The translations under genes and the position numbers were made by a program. Positions 36,445-46,054 of a stretch of DNA of 64,000 nucleotides are shown one piece after another (position 1 is the stretch's first letter; each line of letters starts with the position of its first letter). The notes beneath the pieces were generated by a model, which was given only the letters and a program-made list of their open reading frames with translations, did not search any database and was not told the origin of the DNA. This DNA is from [Synechococcus] sp. NIES-970 (GTDB lineage: Bacteria > Cyanobacteriota > Cyanobacteriia > Cyanobacteriales > MRBY01): NCBI GenBank assembly GCA_002356215.1, contig AP017959.1, positions 2,124,195 through 2,188,194 of the forward strand. Reading direction: 5' to 3'.

Positions 36445-37599
36445 TTAGCGAATATATTCTTTGAGAATGCTATTGCGGTTGGGGTGACGCAGTTTACGGA
36501 GGGCTTTTGCTTCGATCTGCCGGATTCGTTCTCTGGTCACATTGAAGATTTGGCCGATTTCTTCGAGGGTTTTCATCCGACCATCGTCTAGGCCATAACG
36601 CAGACGCAAAACATCCCGTTCCCGGGCGCTGAGGGTATCTAAAACGTTCTCTAGATCTTCCCGTAGGAGGCTTTTAGAAACTTGATCTTCGGGGGTTTCG
36701 CCATCCGCTTCAATGAAGTCACCCAGACGGGAATCTTCTTCTTTACCAATGGGGGTTTCGAGGGAGATGGGCAACTGAGCAGATTTAGCGATAAAGCGCA
36801 GTTTTTCGATGGTCATTTCCATGCGCTCAGCGATTTCTTCCTCGGTGGGTTTGCGGCCTAATTCCTGGGAGAGGATCTTGGTGGTTTTCTTGATGCGGGA
36901 AATGGTTTCGTAGAGGTGCACCGGTAGACGGATGGTGCGGGACTGGTCGGCGATCGCCCGGGTGATCGCCTGGCGAATCCACCAGGTGGCATAGGTGGAG
37001 AATTTATAACCTTTCTCGTGGTCAAATTTTTCAGCGGCCCGGATCAGACCAAGGGAACCCTCTTGGATCAAATCTTGAAACGAGAGGCCACGGTTCATAT
37101 ATTTTTTGGCGATCGATACCACTAGACGGAGGTTCGATTGCACCATCTTGTCCTTAGCGCGGCGGCCATGGAATAGGCGGCGTCGGAAATCTTTGAGGGG
37201 CATCCCCGCTGCTTCAGCCCATTCTTTGTCGGTAGGCACCCGGGATTCATGTTCGGTGAGCTGTTCCCGCATCCGCTCAAGTTCAAGCAGATCGGCAATT
37301 TTCCGGGCGAGCTCAATTTCTTCCTCAGCCCGGAGGAGACGAATGCGGCCAATTTCCTGGAGATAAATCCGAATAGAGTCTTCGGTGTAGGGCTTCTTTT
37401 TAGCAGCAGTTTCCTTACGACGACTGGTTTTTGCTTTCCGACTTTTTTTGGTAGGTAGAGTTAATTCTACGTAGTCGGCACCTTCTTGGACTTCACCGAG
37501 TTCTGCTTCTGCAAGGGCACTGTAATCAATATCAGCGTCATCATTCCGGGTCGCCAGTTCGGTGAGATCCAGTACGGTGGTATTCGTCGCTTGGGTCAT
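36445..37599 (-). CDS. sigA: Principal RNA polymerase sigma factor SigA (group 1)
   Basis: The 384-aa sigma-70 factor starts at ATG 37597-37599 behind an AGAGGAAA ribosome-binding sequence; an in-frame extension to 37647 is rejected. Region 1.2 ([21 protein letters not shown]), region 2 ([44 protein letters not shown]), region 3 and region 4.2 ([20 protein letters not shown]) are intact. An N-terminal Lys/Arg-rich stretch ([19 protein letters not shown]) precedes region 1.2. It ends at the bidirectional terminator and probably forms its own unit with a long leader. Confidence 0.96.
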   Translation of the reverse strand: MTQATNTTVLDLTELATRNDDADIDYSALAEAELGEVQEGADYVELTLPTKKSRKAKTSRRKETAAKKKPYTEDSIRIYLQEIGRIRLLRAEEEIELARKIADLLELERMREQLTEHESRVPTDKEWAEAAGMPLKDFRRRLFHGRRAKDKMVQSNLRLVVSIAKKYMNRGLSFQDLIQEGSLGLIRAAEKFDHEKGYKFSTYATWWIRQAITRAIADQSRTIRLPVHLYETISRIKKTTKILSQELGRKPTEEEIAERMEMTIEKLRFIAKSAQLPISLETPIGKEEDSRLGDFIEADGETPEDQVSKSLLREDLENVLDTLSARERDVLRLRYGLDDGRMKTLEEIGQIFNVTRERIRQIEAKALRKLRHPNRNSILKEYIR

Positions 37600-38243
37600 G
37601 CCTATTTCCTCTTGTTCGTTTAAAAAAGCAACTAAATGGACATTCAAGGGGGGACTTCTAAAAAACAGGGGAATGCTATTGAAGTCGCGATTCTCCTACC
37701 AGGGCCAACCCTGATAGAAAAAATGGTGGGTTTTGATTGTACTAGTAGATGGGAACTTTCCTGTGAGTGTTAGGCGTTTTGATTCCTTTTCTAAACCTAG
37801 TCAAAGTCTGCGATCAGCTTCTCTGGGAAGAGAGCTTTGACAAAATTTCTAGACATTCTAGTGAATTTGTCTTTTATTGCCCACATGGTTATAGCAAAAT
37901 CTGGTGAACTTTGCACACTAGTAATTGATTGGCTTAGGTACATTTTTGTACTAGTACTTAGGCTAATCCGTTGTTTAGTGGCGATCGCTCACAGGATTAC
38001 CAAGAGAAAAGTCTACTCTTAGATAGATGCAACCTTTGTCAAGGGCTATTTAGAAACTTGATGCTATTAGGTTAACTGATCTTTCCCAAAAATGTTCACT
38101 GTGGGCAAATTTTTCTGAAGATAAGTTTTATTGAGAGAATGCTGCTCGTTTGACAGGTTTAGCCAATGACTGGGGTTATTGCCCTAGGCCTGACTTCTAA
38201 AGCTATATCTTGATTTCTTGATGTCCCGGGGCTCTGTCCTCAC
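37600..38243. other. Long intergenic region between petA and sigA
   Basis: About 640 bp between two minus-strand transcription units; it must contain the sigA promoter(s). It holds one HIP1-like site (GCGATCGC near 37982), an NtcA-type palindrome at 37938-37951 and several ACTAGT words. A 61-codon frame at 37837-38022 begins with TTG inside a TTGACA and is not considered a gene. Confidence 0.6.
37938..37951 (-). promoter_or_regulatory. NtcA-type box (GTA-N8-TAC) upstream of sigA
   Basis: GTACATTTTTGTAC fits the NtcA consensus GTA-N8-TAC perfectly. It lies about 340 bp before the sigA start. A good -10 element at the distance of a classic NtcA-activated promoter is not evident, so regulation is only possible. 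Confidence 0.35.
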
Positions 38244-38269
38244 AAAAAAAGACAGACCAGGGGTCTGCC
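38244..38269 (-). terminator. Rho-independent terminator of petC-petA
   Basis: On the minus strand GGCAGACC and GGTCTGTC (38251-38269) form an 8-bp stem with a 3-nt loop, followed by seven T (38244-38250). It lies about 55 bp after the petA stop codon. Confidence 0.9.
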
Positions 38270-38322
38270 TTCTCAAAAAATTTAAAGTTAGTTAAAAAAT
38301 CACAAAAAGCATAAATCGCTTT

Positions 38323-39300
38323 TTAGTAGTTGAGTTGACCGGAGGCTTGAACACGTTCTACTTGCTTCTTCTTCAGAACGAGGAAGATTTGGGTGAGCAT
38401 AATGCCGGCAACGAAGGCCATATAGCCGTAGATCCGGGCCGGATTTTGCAGGACAACTTCGGTATCTTTTTGACCAAAACCACCGACATTGGGGTTGTTA
38501 GTGAGGGCATCACCGGCGGCGATCGCCTGGCCTTCGGACACAATCACTTCGGGGCCAGCAGGAATCGCATTGACCACATCCCCTTCGGCGGTGGTGATTG
38601 TCACGTTGTAACCACCGGCTTCATTGGCGGCGATCGCACTAATCGTCCCAGTGGCAGAAGCTTTAAACTGATTGTTGTTGCTCAGGTCACCAGTGGGATA
38701 AACCTGACCACGGCCTCGGTTTGCGCCCAAATGAACCGCATATTTACCGTAGTGGACATTCTTATCAGTCTTCGGATCGGGGGAAAGAACGGGAAAAACG
38801 ATCTCTTCGTACTGGTCACCAGAGATGGGGCCGATGATCACGACGTTTTCTTGATCGGGGGCATAGGGCTGGAAATACAGACCTTCGGTTTTTTCCTTCA
38901 GTTCTTCAGAAAGCCGTTCTGCAGGAGCAATCTTGAAGCCATCGGGCAGCATCAGTACGGCACCAACATTGAGACCACCCTGAGAACCATCGCCCAGCAC
39001 CTGTTGCTGACTGTGATCATAGGGGATTTTCACAACGGCTTCAAAAACCTGATCGGGAAGGACAGACTGGGGAATTTCTACTTCTGCAGGCTTTGCTGCC
39101 AGGTGACAGTTAGCGCAGACAATTCGTCCCGTGGGCTCACGGGGCGTTTCAGGGGCGGTCTGCTGGGCCCAGAAAGGGTAGGCAGCAGCAGCCTGGGGAA
39201 AGAGGGCGTCACTGGCGAAAAATAAACCAAAGGTGGCGATCGCCACGAGGCAGGCGGTCTTCAGCCGTTGCCAAATTGCCATTAGTTCAGGAGTTTTCAT
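38323..39300 (-). CDS. petA: Apocytochrome f
   Basis: The 325-aa precursor of the c-type cytochrome of the b6f complex has a signal peptide (core CLVAIATFGLFFAS) ending before AYPFWAQ, where the mature N-terminal Tyr acts as axial haem ligand. The haem site CANCH follows. Later come LPDGFKIAPAERLSEELKEK and one C-terminal membrane helix (IYGYMAFVAGIMLTQIFLVL) with the KKKQVERVQ stop-transfer tail. It follows petC by 52 bp in one operon. Confidence 0.98.
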   Translation of the reverse strand: MKTPELMAIWQRLKTACLVAIATFGLFFASDALFPQAAAAYPFWAQQTAPETPREPTGRIVCANCHLAAKPAEVEIPQSVLPDQVFEAVVKIPYDHSQQQVLGDGSQGGLNVGAVLMLPDGFKIAPAERLSEELKEKTEGLYFQPYAPDQENVVIIGPISGDQYEEIVFPVLSPDPKTDKNVHYGKYAVHLGANRGRGQVYPTGDLSNNNQFKASATGTISAIAANEAGGYNVTITTAEGDVVNAIPAGPEVIVSEGQAIAAGDALTNNPNVGGFGQKDTEVVLQNPARIYGYMAFVAGIMLTQIFLVLKKKQVERVQASGQLNY

Positions 39301-39352
39301 CGTAAGTTTTTACAAGCGTTTTCTCTAATGGATGAACCCATAGGGGGAGTTT

Positions 39353-39895
39353 CTAGGCCCACCAGGGAGCTTCGTCGGTACGGAAGTCAGTTTCTGTCCA
39401 ATCGGTGAAGGAGATCTTGTCATCCTCAGTCACATCCGCATGAACGAGGGCGAGCGATAGGGGTGCTGGGCCCCGGACAACCTTTCCAGTGTCGTCATAC
39501 TGGGAACCATGGCAAGGACACATAAATTTGTTTTCAGCGGCGTTCCAGGGCACGACACAGCCCAGGTGGGTACAGATGGCGTTGATCCCATAGCTGGAAA
39601 TGGTGTTATCCCCTTCAATCACGACATAGGTGGGATCCCCCTTGAGGCCTTGGGCCAGGGAGCGATCGCCTGCAGTATGAGTTTGGAGATAGTCGCTTAC
39701 GATGATGTCATTACCGAGGGCATCCTTGGCAATCACGCCACCACCAGCGCCACCACTAGAGGGCGGAATAAAATATTTAATAATCGGATATAAACCACCG
39801 AGGGCTGTTCCCGCCGCCGTCCCTACCCAGAGGAGGTTCAGGAATTGGCGACGACCTAGATCTGGCACATCGGAGGAACCTGATAATTGCGTCAT
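39353..39895 (-). CDS. petC: Cytochrome b6f Rieske iron-sulfur protein
   Basis: The 180-aa protein has an N-terminal membrane anchor ([21 protein letters not shown]), preceded by a GRRQFLNLL twin-arginine-like sequence. The two cluster-binding boxes are [10 protein letters not shown] and CPCHGSQYD. It carries electrons from plastoquinol to cytochrome f. It is the first gene of petC-petA. Confidence 0.98.
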   Translation of the reverse strand: MTQLSGSSDVPDLGRRQFLNLLWVGTAAGTALGGLYPIIKYFIPPSSGGAGGGVIAKDALGNDIIVSDYLQTHTAGDRSLAQGLKGDPTYVVIEGDNTISSYGINAICTHLGCVVPWNAAENKFMCPCHGSQYDDTGKVVRGPAPLSLALVHADVTEDDKISFTDWTETDFRTDEAPWWA

Positions 39896-40120
39896 AATCA
39901 GAGCCTTTTTGTATAGTTATGTAAGCGTTTCTAGAATACTTCTTACGAAGAATACCATTTAGATGGTGAGCAAAGCTGGCTTATTACCTGAGCTTGAGCC
40001 TGGGGTAGGTTGCCGGAAAGCCTTTAAAAAGGTTAACAAAGTCTTGTAAATAAATTATTACAGATCCAGTGAGACAACGCTTTTGGTCACGGAGAAATCA
40101 AGGGGGAGGAGAATAAATTG

Positions 40121-40435
40121 ATGACCAGTGGTGCAGACCTACGGGAACTTTTGTGGCGAAAATGGGGACGTTCCTACGACGTGCAGATCCGACAAATCAA
40201 GGGGGAATGGTATCTCCAGGTGATGTGGAAGTATTTAGAACAGGTGTCTTTTCCTCTCTCGGAAGCGCAATATGAGGAGCATCTCCAGGCGATCGCCACT
40301 TACCTCAATGAATGGGGGGTTAGCCAACAGGTACAAACCTACCTAGAAGAAACCTCAGAGCGTCCCCGGGTCGGCAAGGCTATTAGTATTCGTCTAGAAC
40401 TGGGGGAGCGTGCATCGGAATGGCTTTTAGGTTAG
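40121..40435 (+). CDS. DUF3067 family protein
   Basis: The 104-aa protein begins MTSGADLRELLWRKWGRSYDVQIRQ, which matches the DUF3067 family of cyanobacteria and chloroplast-containing organisms, and continues with GEWYLQVMWKYLEQVSFPL and the RVGKAISIRLELG segment. The start ATG at 40121 has GGGGAGGAG at 40103-40111 as ribosome-binding site. The gene is divergent from petC and overlaps the next gene by 16 bp. The molecular function is not known. Confidence 0.85.
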   Translation: MTSGADLRELLWRKWGRSYDVQIRQIKGEWYLQVMWKYLEQVSFPLSEAQYEEHLQAIATYLNEWGVSQQVQTYLEETSERPRVGKAISIRLELGERASEWLLG

Positions 40436-40965
40436 CGGTGCGATGGGGGGCTGTTTTTTTCGTGGCAGTCATGGGATTGAGTCTGGGCCATGGGCCAAGG
40501 GTGATCGCCAATGTTCCAGCTGAGTTGCCTCCCCTCCAGAGTTGGGATTTTGACCCCCAACAACAGCAACTCCGTCTCCAGACAAGCGCCGTAGCGGTTC
40601 CTCAATATTCTCGTCTCAGTGACCCGCCCCGCCTCATTATCGATCTGACCAACACCACTTGGCCCACTGCCACCTTGACCCAAACCTACACTGGCCCGAT
40701 TCAGCAATTGCGCATTGGTCAATTTACCGACAGTACCACCCGGATTGTCTTGACCTGGGCAGAAACTCTTCCTTCCGCTTGGTCACCTGCTTTTCGGCGC
40801 ATCCCCCAGGCCGATGGTTCCGTGATTTGGGCGTTTGAATTTCAGGGGGCGATCGCCAGCACACCTGCTCAAAATACGCCTTTTGTTGTCACGTTCCCCC
40901 CTGCTCTGTTGCCACCGGCGATCGCCGTGCCGATCCAAGTCCCTGCCCCCCCTGCTCGCCCTTGA
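40420..40965 (+). CDS. Secreted AMIN-domain-like protein
   Basis: The 181-aa product has a signal peptide (AVFFVAVMGLSLGH core) and a mature domain with SWDFDPQQQQLRLQT, PRLIIDLTNTTW, QLRIGQFTDSTTRIVLTW, the pattern of AMIN domains that direct proteins to the periplasm and peptidoglycan. The tail is proline-rich (PPALLPPAIAVPIQVPAPPARP). No amidase domain is attached. It overlaps DUF3067 by 16 bp and is probably co-translated with it. Confidence 0.83.
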   Translation: MAFRLAVRWGAVFFVAVMGLSLGHGPRVIANVPAELPPLQSWDFDPQQQQLRLQTSAVAVPQYSRLSDPPRLIIDLTNTTWPTATLTQTYTGPIQQLRIGQFTDSTTRIVLTWAETLPSAWSPAFRRIPQADGSVIWAFEFQGAIASTPAQNTPFVVTFPPALLPPAIAVPIQVPAPPARP

Positions 40966-41077
40966 AGGTTTATTGCGATCGCCTCTACCTTTTGGTAGAT
41001 AAATTCTCCCTTTGGGCTACACTCAGGGGTGAATGTAAGCTGAAATTCTATCCCGATGAATTGTATGCTGGTATCCC

Positions 41078-41083
41078 TATAAT
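41078..41083 (+). promoter_or_regulatory. Probable -10 element upstream of the cyclase gene
   Basis: A consensus TATAAT lies 84 bp before the ATG of the cyclase gene. The matching -35 region is weak (GATGAA near 41055), so the assignment is tentative. Confidence 0.35.
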
Positions 41084-41166
41084 GCTTTGTTTTACCTAAG
41101 CCGCAGCGTTCACCAAACAATCCCATAACCTTTTTTCTAGGGTGAATTGTCCCCAGTGAGACTGCC

Positions 41167-42837
41167 ATGACCGACTTACAGCTCCGTATCCAAGCCGAGG
41201 GTTACCCAGAACGCATCGTGGTGGTCGATCAGGGAGAATTTGTCATTGGTCGCTTACCAGAATGTAGTCTCACGCTACAAATGACGCAAATTTCCCGCTA
41301 CCACGCCCGCATCAAGCAGGTCGGCACAACCTGGATCCTAGAAGATTTAGGGAGCACCAACGGCACTTATCTCAACCATGTTCGCATCAGCGACCCCCAG
41401 CCTATCCGCCAGGGAGATTTGATTCGCCTTGGTGTCACTTCGATTCTCGTTACCTTTCAAGATGTGACCCTCGGTAATGGGGATGCCACGGAGCTTAATT
41501 TTGGGCAGTCTGGGGACGGGCGGACGATTTTGCGGAGCGCAGAGGCGCTTAAGGAACAGTGGTTACAAGGGGAAGAGGGCCTTAGTCACCAGCCCCATAC
41601 CGAGACGGCGATCGCCCGCCTCAAAGAATTGGTAGATATTGCGAAACAACTCAGTTCTGCTGAATCAATCGAAGCGATTTTTCGTCTTACCCGGGGGGTT
41701 GTCTTTCAAGAATTGCCAGGCTTAGAGCGGCTGGCCCTGTTAATTGATGTCCGGGGCAATGGCAAATTAGAACTCCTCAGTGCTGCTGCCCAAAACCTCC
41801 CAGATAACCATCCGGCGATTCGTACCAGTGCTTGGATTAGTCAATCGGTATGCCAAAAAGTCTTTCGAGAGAAGCTAGCCATTAAGTCTGTCGATGCCCA
41901 GAGTGATCAGCGTTTTGCCGGGGAAGATAGTATTCTGGCGAAGGGAATCCGGGGGGTTTTGGCTGTGCCCTTGTGGGACCAAGCCAAGGTGGTCGGCGTG
42001 TTGTATGGGGATGCCCATCTCAAACTGGATGACTCGGAGCCACTGGCCGAGGATGATTTGAGTTTTTTTTCTACCATTGGCCATCTCTTGGCTGCCAGTG
42101 TGCAGCGCTGGCTTTTGGGGCGACGGCTCCAAGAACAAGCGCAAATCCGCCAAAAGTTAGAGCGTTACCATTCCCCAGCGGTGGTACACCAGTTAATCTC
42201 GGTGGGCGCCTTAAAAAATGGTCGTCTCCCCCCAAAGGAAGCAGATATTAGTATTCTTTTTGCAGATATTGTGGGTTTTACGGCGATCGCCGAACAATCA
42301 ACTCCCAGTGAAATTGCCGATCTGCTGAATGTCTTTTTTGAGGAGATGCTCCATTCTGTTTTCGGGCAAGGGGGAACCCTCGATAAGTTTATTGGCGACT
42401 GCATCATGGCTTTTTTTGGGGCACCGGAACCCCAGGTAGATCATGCAGAACGGGCGATCGCCGCCGCCATGGGAATGTTAAATCGCCTTGAGCAGCTCAA
42501 TTTACAGAAAATTTGGCCCCAACCGATCCAACTGCGGATCGCCGTAAACAGTGGGAAAGCGTTTGTGGGGGATGTGGGCAGTACCCAGCGGGTAGACTAC
42601 ACAGTGCTAGGGGCGACGGTGAACCTCGCCGCGCGGATCGAAACTATTTGTCCACCGGGGGAATGTGTGATCACTGATGCCACTTACCAGGCTATTCGCC
42701 ACCATCAAGATCTTTTTACCCCCATGGGGGAAGGGCGCTTTAAAGGTATCGATCGCCTAATTCAGGTCTATCGCACCCAGCGGCATCGCCACACCCAATC
42801 CCCTTGTCTTAAAAGTACAGAAACCTATTCCCTCTAA
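41167..42837 (+). CDS. FHA-GAF class III adenylate cyclase
   Basis: The 556-aa protein has an FHA phosphothreonine-binding domain (about 20-95: FVIGRLPECSLTL, ISRYHARI, STNGTYLN), a GAF sensor domain (about 150-330), a short helical linker and a class III cyclase domain (about 355-535). Metal aspartates lie in LFADIVGFTAIAEQ and IGDCIMAFFG, the adenine-selecting lysine in GTLDKFIGD, and the transition-state Asn/Arg in VLGATVNLAARIE. It should make cAMP from ATP. The stop codon overlaps that of convergent ispD by 4 bp. Confidence 0.93.
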   Translation: MTDLQLRIQAEGYPERIVVVDQGEFVIGRLPECSLTLQMTQISRYHARIKQVGTTWILEDLGSTNGTYLNHVRISDPQPIRQGDLIRLGVTSILVTFQDVTLGNGDATELNFGQSGDGRTILRSAEALKEQWLQGEEGLSHQPHTETAIARLKELVDIAKQLSSAESIEAIFRLTRGVVFQELPGLERLALLIDVRGNGKLELLSAAAQNLPDNHPAIRTSAWISQSVCQKVFREKLAIKSVDAQSDQRFAGEDSILAKGIRGVLAVPLWDQAKVVGVLYGDAHLKLDDSEPLAEDDLSFFSTIGHLLAASVQRWLLGRRLQEQAQIRQKLERYHSPAVVHQLISVGALKNGRLPPKEADISILFADIVGFTAIAEQSTPSEIADLLNVFFEEMLHSVFGQGGTLDKFIGDCIMAFFGAPEPQVDHAERAIAAAMGMLNRLEQLNLQKIWPQPIQLRIAVNSGKAFVGDVGSTQRVDYTVLGATVNLAARIETICPPGECVITDATYQAIRHHQDLFTPMGEGRFKGIDRLIQVYRTQRHRHTQSPCLKSTETYSL

Positions 42838-43529
42838 GGATTTGCCCCCGTACGCCGTTGCAAAATAAATTCGGCGATCGCCAGATCGACTGGGGTTGTA
42901 ATTTTTAAATTCGTTTCCTCCCCCTCGACAATCTTCACCGGGAGACCACAGCGCTCAAATAAAGCCGCATCATCCGTTACAGCCCAACCGAGAGACTTGC
43001 CTTTTTCGTGACAATCCTTGAGCCGATTAACCTGAAAGCCCTGGGGGGTTTGGGCGGCCCAGAGGCGATCGCGCTCTGGGGTATCGGCCACAAAGCCTTC
43101 TTGGTTTACCACTTTAATGGTGTCTTTGACCGGTATTGCCGCAATTAAGCCATCGCAGGTTGCCAAATTAACGGCGCAGCGATCAAACAATTCTGGAGTC
43201 GCCAGACATCTCGCACCATCGTGAATCAGCACCCGAGTCGCCTCCGGGGGGAGGGCTTGCAAGCCGTTATAAACCGATTCTTGACGGGTATCGCCCCCCT
43301 GAATCAATTGCACCGGCTTGGTTAAGTTTAAACGCGCCAAGATCGCCTTAAATTCCGGGAAATCCACCGACTGCCCCATAATACCAATCCATTCCACCGT
43401 TGTTGCCGCTGCCGCCGCCCGGAGAGTCCAGCTCAAAAGCGCTTCCCCCCGTAAGGTCAAAAGGAGTTTGTTGCGATCGCCCCCCATTCGTTTACCGACA
43501 CCCGCCGCGGGCAATAACAAGTGGACCAT
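42834..43529 (-). CDS. ispD: 2-C-methyl-D-erythritol 4-phosphate cytidylyltransferase
   Basis: The 231-aa enzyme forms CDP-methylerythritol in the MEP isoprenoid pathway. It shows LLPAAGVGKRMGGDRNK, GGDTRQESVYNGL, VLIHDGARCLATPE, AIPVKDTIKVV, RLWAAQTPQGF, VTDDAALFE and GEETNLKITTPVDL. It is convergent with the cyclase gene, sharing overlapping stop codons at 42834-42837, so neither has room for a private terminator. Confidence 0.97.
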   Translation of the reverse strand: MVHLLLPAAGVGKRMGGDRNKLLLTLRGEALLSWTLRAAAAATTVEWIGIMGQSVDFPEFKAILARLNLTKPVQLIQGGDTRQESVYNGLQALPPEATRVLIHDGARCLATPELFDRCAVNLATCDGLIAAIPVKDTIKVVNQEGFVADTPERDRLWAAQTPQGFQVNRLKDCHEKGKSLGWAVTDDAALFERCGLPVKIVEGEETNLKITTPVDLAIAEFILQRRTGANP

Positions 43530-43607
43530 GGATTTTCCCTAAGTTGCTAAACGTTTCCGCCTATTCTCTTCTAAAATGATGCTGGATACGTAATTTATAC
43601 CCCCAAG

Positions 43608-44567
43608 ATGCGAATACTAGCCCTCGTTCCCGGAGGAATTGGCGATCAAGTCCTCTTCTTCCCAACCCTCGCTGGTCTCAAGGAACGTTATCCCGAAGCA
43701 ATGATTGACGTTCTGGTTGAACCCCGTGCCAAGGCAGCCTATCGCGTCTGTCCCCAGGTTCATGAAGTGCTGACCTTCGACTTTAAAGACCGCAATGGCC
43801 CTGCCGACTACCTCAATATTCTCGGTACAATTCGCGACCGCGAATATGAAATCGCCCTCTCCCTTGATAAAAATTGGGTGGTGGGTCTTCTGCTTTGGTT
43901 AAATGGCATTCCCACCCGCGTCGGCTACAAAACCGCCACATCTTGGTTTATATCTAACCCTGTTTCCCCTAACGAAAATCAGTACACCGCCGCTTTCTAC
44001 CATGACCTCCTCCAAGGCCTAGGTATCCAAACCCCTAGTACCCCGCCGAGCATTACCGTACCTAAGCCTGATATTCAATGGGCGGAAGGAGAACAAAAGC
44101 GCCTTGGTTTAACCGGGGGTTATATCCTCATCCACGGTGGTGCGAGTCAACTATCCCAGGTTAAAGGGTTAAAGAAAGCCTATCCCCTAGAAAAATGGCG
44201 GGCCATTATCGACGATATTCAAAACAAACAGCCCAATCTGCCAATTGTGTTACTCCAAGGCCCCGATGATTTGACCTGGGTGACAGAACTAACTGCCCTT
44301 TATCCGACTCTGAAGGTGACCCGCCCCGAAGATATTGGGAAAGCAGCAGCGATGATTGCCGGGGCAAATCTGTTAGTTTGTACTGACAGCGCTCCTTTGC
44401 ATTTGGCCGCTGCGGTGGGCACTTACACAATCGCCCTCCTTGGGCCAGTCCAGGCAGACAAGCTGTTCCCCTCCGGCAAAGACAACTTGATTGGGATTCA
44501 GTCTCCCACCGGACAAATCACAGATATCCAACCTAAAGACGTATTGGCGCAAATTTGGCGTGGCTAA
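43608..44567 (+). CDS. Glycosyltransferase family 9 (heptosyltransferase-like)
   Basis: The 319-aa protein has the two Rossmann-like halves of GT-B enzymes in family 9: MRILALVPGGIGDQVLFFPTLAGLKERYP at the N-terminus, GGYILIHGGASQ and the CTDSAPLHLAAAVGTYTIALLGP motif near residue 270. It probably transfers a sugar to a cell-surface glycolipid or polysaccharide; the substrate is not known, as cyanobacteria lack standard heptose cores. It overlaps the following HAD gene by 8 bp. Confidence 0.88.
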   Translation: MRILALVPGGIGDQVLFFPTLAGLKERYPEAMIDVLVEPRAKAAYRVCPQVHEVLTFDFKDRNGPADYLNILGTIRDREYEIALSLDKNWVVGLLLWLNGIPTRVGYKTATSWFISNPVSPNENQYTAAFYHDLLQGLGIQTPSTPPSITVPKPDIQWAEGEQKRLGLTGGYILIHGGASQLSQVKGLKKAYPLEKWRAIIDDIQNKQPNLPIVLLQGPDDLTWVTELTALYPTLKVTRPEDIGKAAAMIAGANLLVCTDSAPLHLAAAVGTYTIALLGPVQADKLFPSGKDNLIGIQSPTGQITDIQPKDVLAQIWRG

Positions 44568-45123
44568 ACCAGCAGTTTTCCTTGATTGTGACAGTGTTTT
44601 AAACATTGGAGCGAGCCATATTAACCCCCCCCAAGACCTGGATCTGTCTCCAGGGACGGCGGCGGCGGTGCGATCGCTCAACGAACAAGGAATTTTTTGC
44701 TGCTTACTTTCCCATCAAGCGGAGTCCGTCCAAGATGATGGGGAAGCACTGCCCATAAGACTATGTGATCTGTTAGAGCAAGAAGCTGATGCTCACTTTG
44801 ATGCCCGATACCACTGCCCCTATCCGAGTCCGGCCTCTACCCAGTGGGGAACCTGGCGGAAACCGAATACAGGGATGTTGGTCGCCGCCGCCTGGGACCA
44901 TGACCTTGATCTACGACATAGCTTTATCTTGAGTGATAAGGTGAGCGACATTCATTTAGCGCACAATGCAGGCTTACGGGGCGTACTAATTCAGGTGAAC
45001 TCTGGTAAAAAGGTGCTTGATAACAAATATCAGCACCATGCGAAACCTGATTATGTGGCAGATAGCTTGTTGGCAGGAGTAGCTTGGATTTTGACGCAAT
45101 TATCTGAAGAAGCGTCATCATAA
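44560..45123 (+). CDS. HAD-family phosphatase (GmhB-like)
   Basis: The 187-aa protein begins at GTG 44560 with AKPAVFLDCDSVLNI, a HAD motif I (normally DxDG(T/V); here Asp-Cys-Asp-Ser). HYCPYP-like YHCPYPSPAS and KPNTGML follow, typical of D-glycero-heptose-1,7-bisphosphate phosphatases, then FILSDKVSDI for motif IV, in which the usual DD pair is SD. The zinc-loop cysteine pattern is incomplete. It overlaps the GT9 gene by 8 bp, so both act in the same pathway. Activity is less certain than the fold. Confidence 0.78.
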   Translation: MAKPAVFLDCDSVLNIGASHINPPQDLDLSPGTAAAVRSLNEQGIFCCLLSHQAESVQDDGEALPIRLCDLLEQEADAHFDARYHCPYPSPASTQWGTWRKPNTGMLVAAAWDHDLDLRHSFILSDKVSDIHLAHNAGLRGVLIQVNSGKKVLDNKYQHHAKPDYVADSLLAGVAWILTQLSEEASS

Positions 45124-45139
45124 CCGCCTATTTTTCGGA

Positions 45140-45164
45140 TGTTTCTTGTTGAAACATATTTTTT
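45140..45164 (+). terminator. Weak terminator after the GT9-HAD pair
   Basis: TGTTTC-TTGTT-GAAACA (45140-45156) is a 6-bp stem followed by a T-rich run with one interrupting A. It is A/U-rich and of low stability, so the call is tentative. Confidence 0.45.
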
Positions 45165-45226
45165 AATAGCACCGATCATCGGGCGATCGCCTGTCACCAT
45201 AGTCATATTTGCGCGGCATCTACACC

Positions 45227-46054
45227 CTAAGCAACAAAATGGGTCAATGGCCCCAATCGGAAACCCTGATCGAAAAAATATTGACTTTCTAGAAGCCCCG
45301 CAGAGAGAGGATGGCATAAAAAATAGCCTTGTACTTCATCGCAGCCATACTGCCTCAATTGCGCCAATTCCTCTGGATGTTCAATGCCCTCAGCAACAAC
45401 CCTAAATCCAAGCTCCTGGGACATATTAATCATATTTTTTGTAATCACCGCATTCACCTGGTCGAGGTGGAGATTACTCACAAAAGAGCGGTCTAGCTTG
45501 AGAACATCCCAACGAAAAAGCTTGAGATATCGTAAGGAAGAATAGCCAGTCCCAAAATCATCGATCGCCAGCTGAACTCCTAAATTACGAAGCGCTTCGA
45601 GGGTAGAATGAAGAGTCTGAAAATTTTCAATCAAAATCGACTCAGTAATTTCTAACTCCAAAAAATGTGCTGCTAACTGATGTTCGACCAACAGATGTTG
45701 TAACCGAAAAATAAAACAAGGATCTAGCAGTTGCCGTACGGAGATATTAACTGCCATTTTAAAGGGCTGTTGGTATTGGGTTTGCCATTGTTTCAGTTGA
45801 CGAATGGCTTCTTTGAGGATCCAATCACCCAACTCGTGAATTAACTCCGACTCCTCAGCGATGGAAATAAACAAGCCTGGTGACACGTAGCCCAACTGCA
45901 AATGTTGCCAGCGCAGAAGAGCCTCAAAGCCCACTGTCGTACCACGCTCCAGGTTGACCTGGGGCTGATAGGCAACTGTTAGCTGTCGTCGGGCGATCGC
46001 CTGGGACAATTCCAGAGCCAAAAAACGTCGTTTCGGAGAAGCAGGAGTCGCCAT
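45227..46054 (-). CDS. Stand-alone EAL-domain protein (c-di-GMP phosphodiesterase)
   Basis: The 275-aa protein is an EAL domain with no sensor or GGDEF domain. Active-site residues look intact: FEALLRW, SPGLFISIAEES, VNISVRQL, LEITES, IDDFGTGYSSLRYL, LKLDRSFV, VAEGIEHPEEL and EVQGYFLCHPL. It should hydrolyse c-di-GMP to pGpG. The ATG at 46052-46054 is used; the TTG two codons earlier is unnecessary. A second, degenerate EAL protein is encoded at 62177. Confidence 0.92.
   Translation of the reverse strand: MATPASPKRRFLALELSQAIARRQLTVAYQPQVNLERGTTVGFEALLRWQHLQLGYVSPGLFISIAEESELIHELGDWILKEAIRQLKQWQTQYQQPFKMAVNISVRQLLDPCFIFRLQHLLVEHQLAAHFLELEITESILIENFQTLHSTLEALRNLGVQLAIDDFGTGYSSLRYLKLFRWDVLKLDRSFVSNLHLDQVNAVITKNMINMSQELGFRVVAEGIEHPEELAQLRQYGCDEVQGYFLCHPLSAGLLESQYFFDQGFRLGPLTHFVA

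Noticed and set aside
37837-38022. 61-codon frame between petA and sigA
   Set aside because: It starts with TTG within a TTGACA word, has no ribosome-binding site and a low-complexity hydrophobic product; more likely promoter DNA.
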